From Melieria omissa (Eukaryota > Arthropoda > Insecta > Diptera > Ulidiidae): a DNA stretch of 64,000 nucleotides. Each line of letters starts with the position of its first letter. Within the stretch, counting starts at the first letter, position 1. The notes beneath the pieces were generated by a model. It saw only the letters and a program-made list of their open reading frames with translations. It had not been told where the DNA came from and made no database searches. Made by a program: the position numbers and the translations under genes. Below, one piece after another: positions 62,854 to 64,000 of this stretch. The stretch is from the NCBI GenBank assembly GCA_963971225.1, contig OZ020269.1, forward strand, positions 7,068,001 through 7,132,000, in the 5' to 3' direction.

Positions 62854-64000
62854 GTTGCAGCACTGCTTGCCAAAAGTACACAGCACCAAAAACCAGCTCA
62901 ACGCATTTAGACGCAACTCCAGAGACTGCAATAATGAATTAATAAAAACATAACAGACACATTTAGTACATAAATAGCACAGACGTTGCGTATGCAATGG
63001 GAATGCGTGATTTTTCGCCGCACAAATGCGTCAGTTTGATGGCCTCATTTCTACCTCCACGCAAATAGATGACGTCATTCTTCCAAGGAAGAACACCAGC
63101 TGTGCTCATCTCCATTGCGAGATTTTGCTGGCATTTTCTATGGACACTACAACTCTAAGAAAGAATAACCAGTTCGTTGTTAAGAATTTGCTTAGTTACA
63201 TGTTTTCTAAAATTCTATTATTTGTGTTGAATCCGTGTTTACAAGTAAACAAAATTGAATATGACAACACATACATATTTAGAGCAACCAGAGGACCTAA
63301 CTGGACTATATGCCTAATAATCTTTGCCCGACTTCAAACAAACACGTTCTACTCGCGCATTCAATTATCAGCGAGGCAGAAATAAATGGTGCAGCAGACG
63401 TGTGAGTCAAATGCAGCATGATTGCATAGTGATTTCCCAGCAGTGGAGCACGTAGGGACGTTGGGAAGCGGAGAAGCGAGCAGCACAATAATTGAACAAA
63501 AGCAGCAGCGAGTCAAAACTACGCTGGCTGCTAGAAATTGGAACAAAAGGGCAGAGTGGCATAATCACATCTAACGAAACGCAAAGTGGAGTGAAGTTGT
63601 GCTTTGAAAGCAGCAGACCCTAAGTAGCGTCAGCCAGAGGAGCTTGTAATAGGGAATGTAATGCGTAGCATATGAGAAAATTGAAATTGCAATTCAAGTC
63701 GACATATGGTTTACATTAATCGCCTACAAGCCTCATAAATATTTACTTGCAAGCTTTGGCTTTGTCTTTGTACATGTGTCAGTTGGAAATGTTTGGTTTT
63801 TGAAATGGCGAAGACTTTGAAATCAAGAAAGCCATTTAAACAACTAACTTTGACCTTTGACAACTAACTTTTGACCGAGTGCGAGTACTGTAATGTATCT
63901 AATCTCAAATTGGATTCAGCTTACTGACACATTTAAGAAGTGCATATTTATATTATATTTTCAAACTCAACAGGTGGGGGATACTTCGCGAACGTCAACT
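62854..64000. other. 5' region of LHFPL gene and gene-poor end
   Basis: 62854-62925 is 5' UTR of the LHFPL exon, bounded by a TTATTGCAG-type acceptor on the minus strand. Beyond that, frames at 63026-63385 (plus) and 63306-63546 (minus) have no family features. The upstream exon of the LHFPL gene was not located and may lie outside the window. Confidence 0.5.

Overview
The window is nuclear DNA from a higher fly (Brachycera). It is AT-rich, its genes are split by GT-AG introns, and its proteins align closely with Drosophila families. Several intergenic repeats (a tRNA-headed SINE, Tc1/mariner, hAT and piggyBac remnants) resemble those of tephritid fruit flies, so Tephritidae is my best guess; that assignment is an inference. 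Nothing bacterial, viral or CRISPR-like was seen.

Layout, left to right. 1-4.6 kb is gene-poor and holds a decayed Tc1 element inserted exactly at the junction of a 120-bp tandem repeat. 4.6-15.9 kb carries two tandem sugar-porter (trehalose/glucose transporter-like, MFS) genes on the + strand. The first has 4 coding exons with a Tc1 MITE in an intron. The second has 6 coding exons plus a probable non-coding first exon about 4 kb upstream with an Inr/DPE promoter. 19.3-22.7 kb is tungus, the N-terminal glutamine amidohydrolase of the Arg/N-degron pathway, in 5 exons. 29.6-35.2 kb is a MID1IP1/Spot14-family gene in 3 exons whose large first intron holds a mariner-type element. 35.7-52.6 kb is about 17 kb without a recognisable gene; it contains a hAT MITE with intact target-site duplication, an inverted repeat and a full-length SINE. 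52.7-57.8 kb is a 10-exon minus-strand gene for a large serine-rich protein that I cannot name; its 5' end is open. 60.0-61.8 kb is a DNAJC21/JJJ1 ribosome-biogenesis co-chaperone in 2 exons. It converges tail-to-tail on an LHFPL2-like tetraspan gene at 62.0-62.85 kb on the minus strand.

The genes do not form one pathway. The two transporters are a local duplication; the others are independent cellular genes. All exon models were built by reading splice sites and checking that phases join. The totals close exactly for five genes (527, 550, 206, 312 and 562 aa) and, with one weak donor site, for the LHFPL gene (243 aa). I found no convincing undescribed system. The best leads are the unnamed 1.3-kilo-residue gene, the Tc1 insertion at a tandem-repeat junction, and an orphan promoter with a coding-like fragment near 17 kb.
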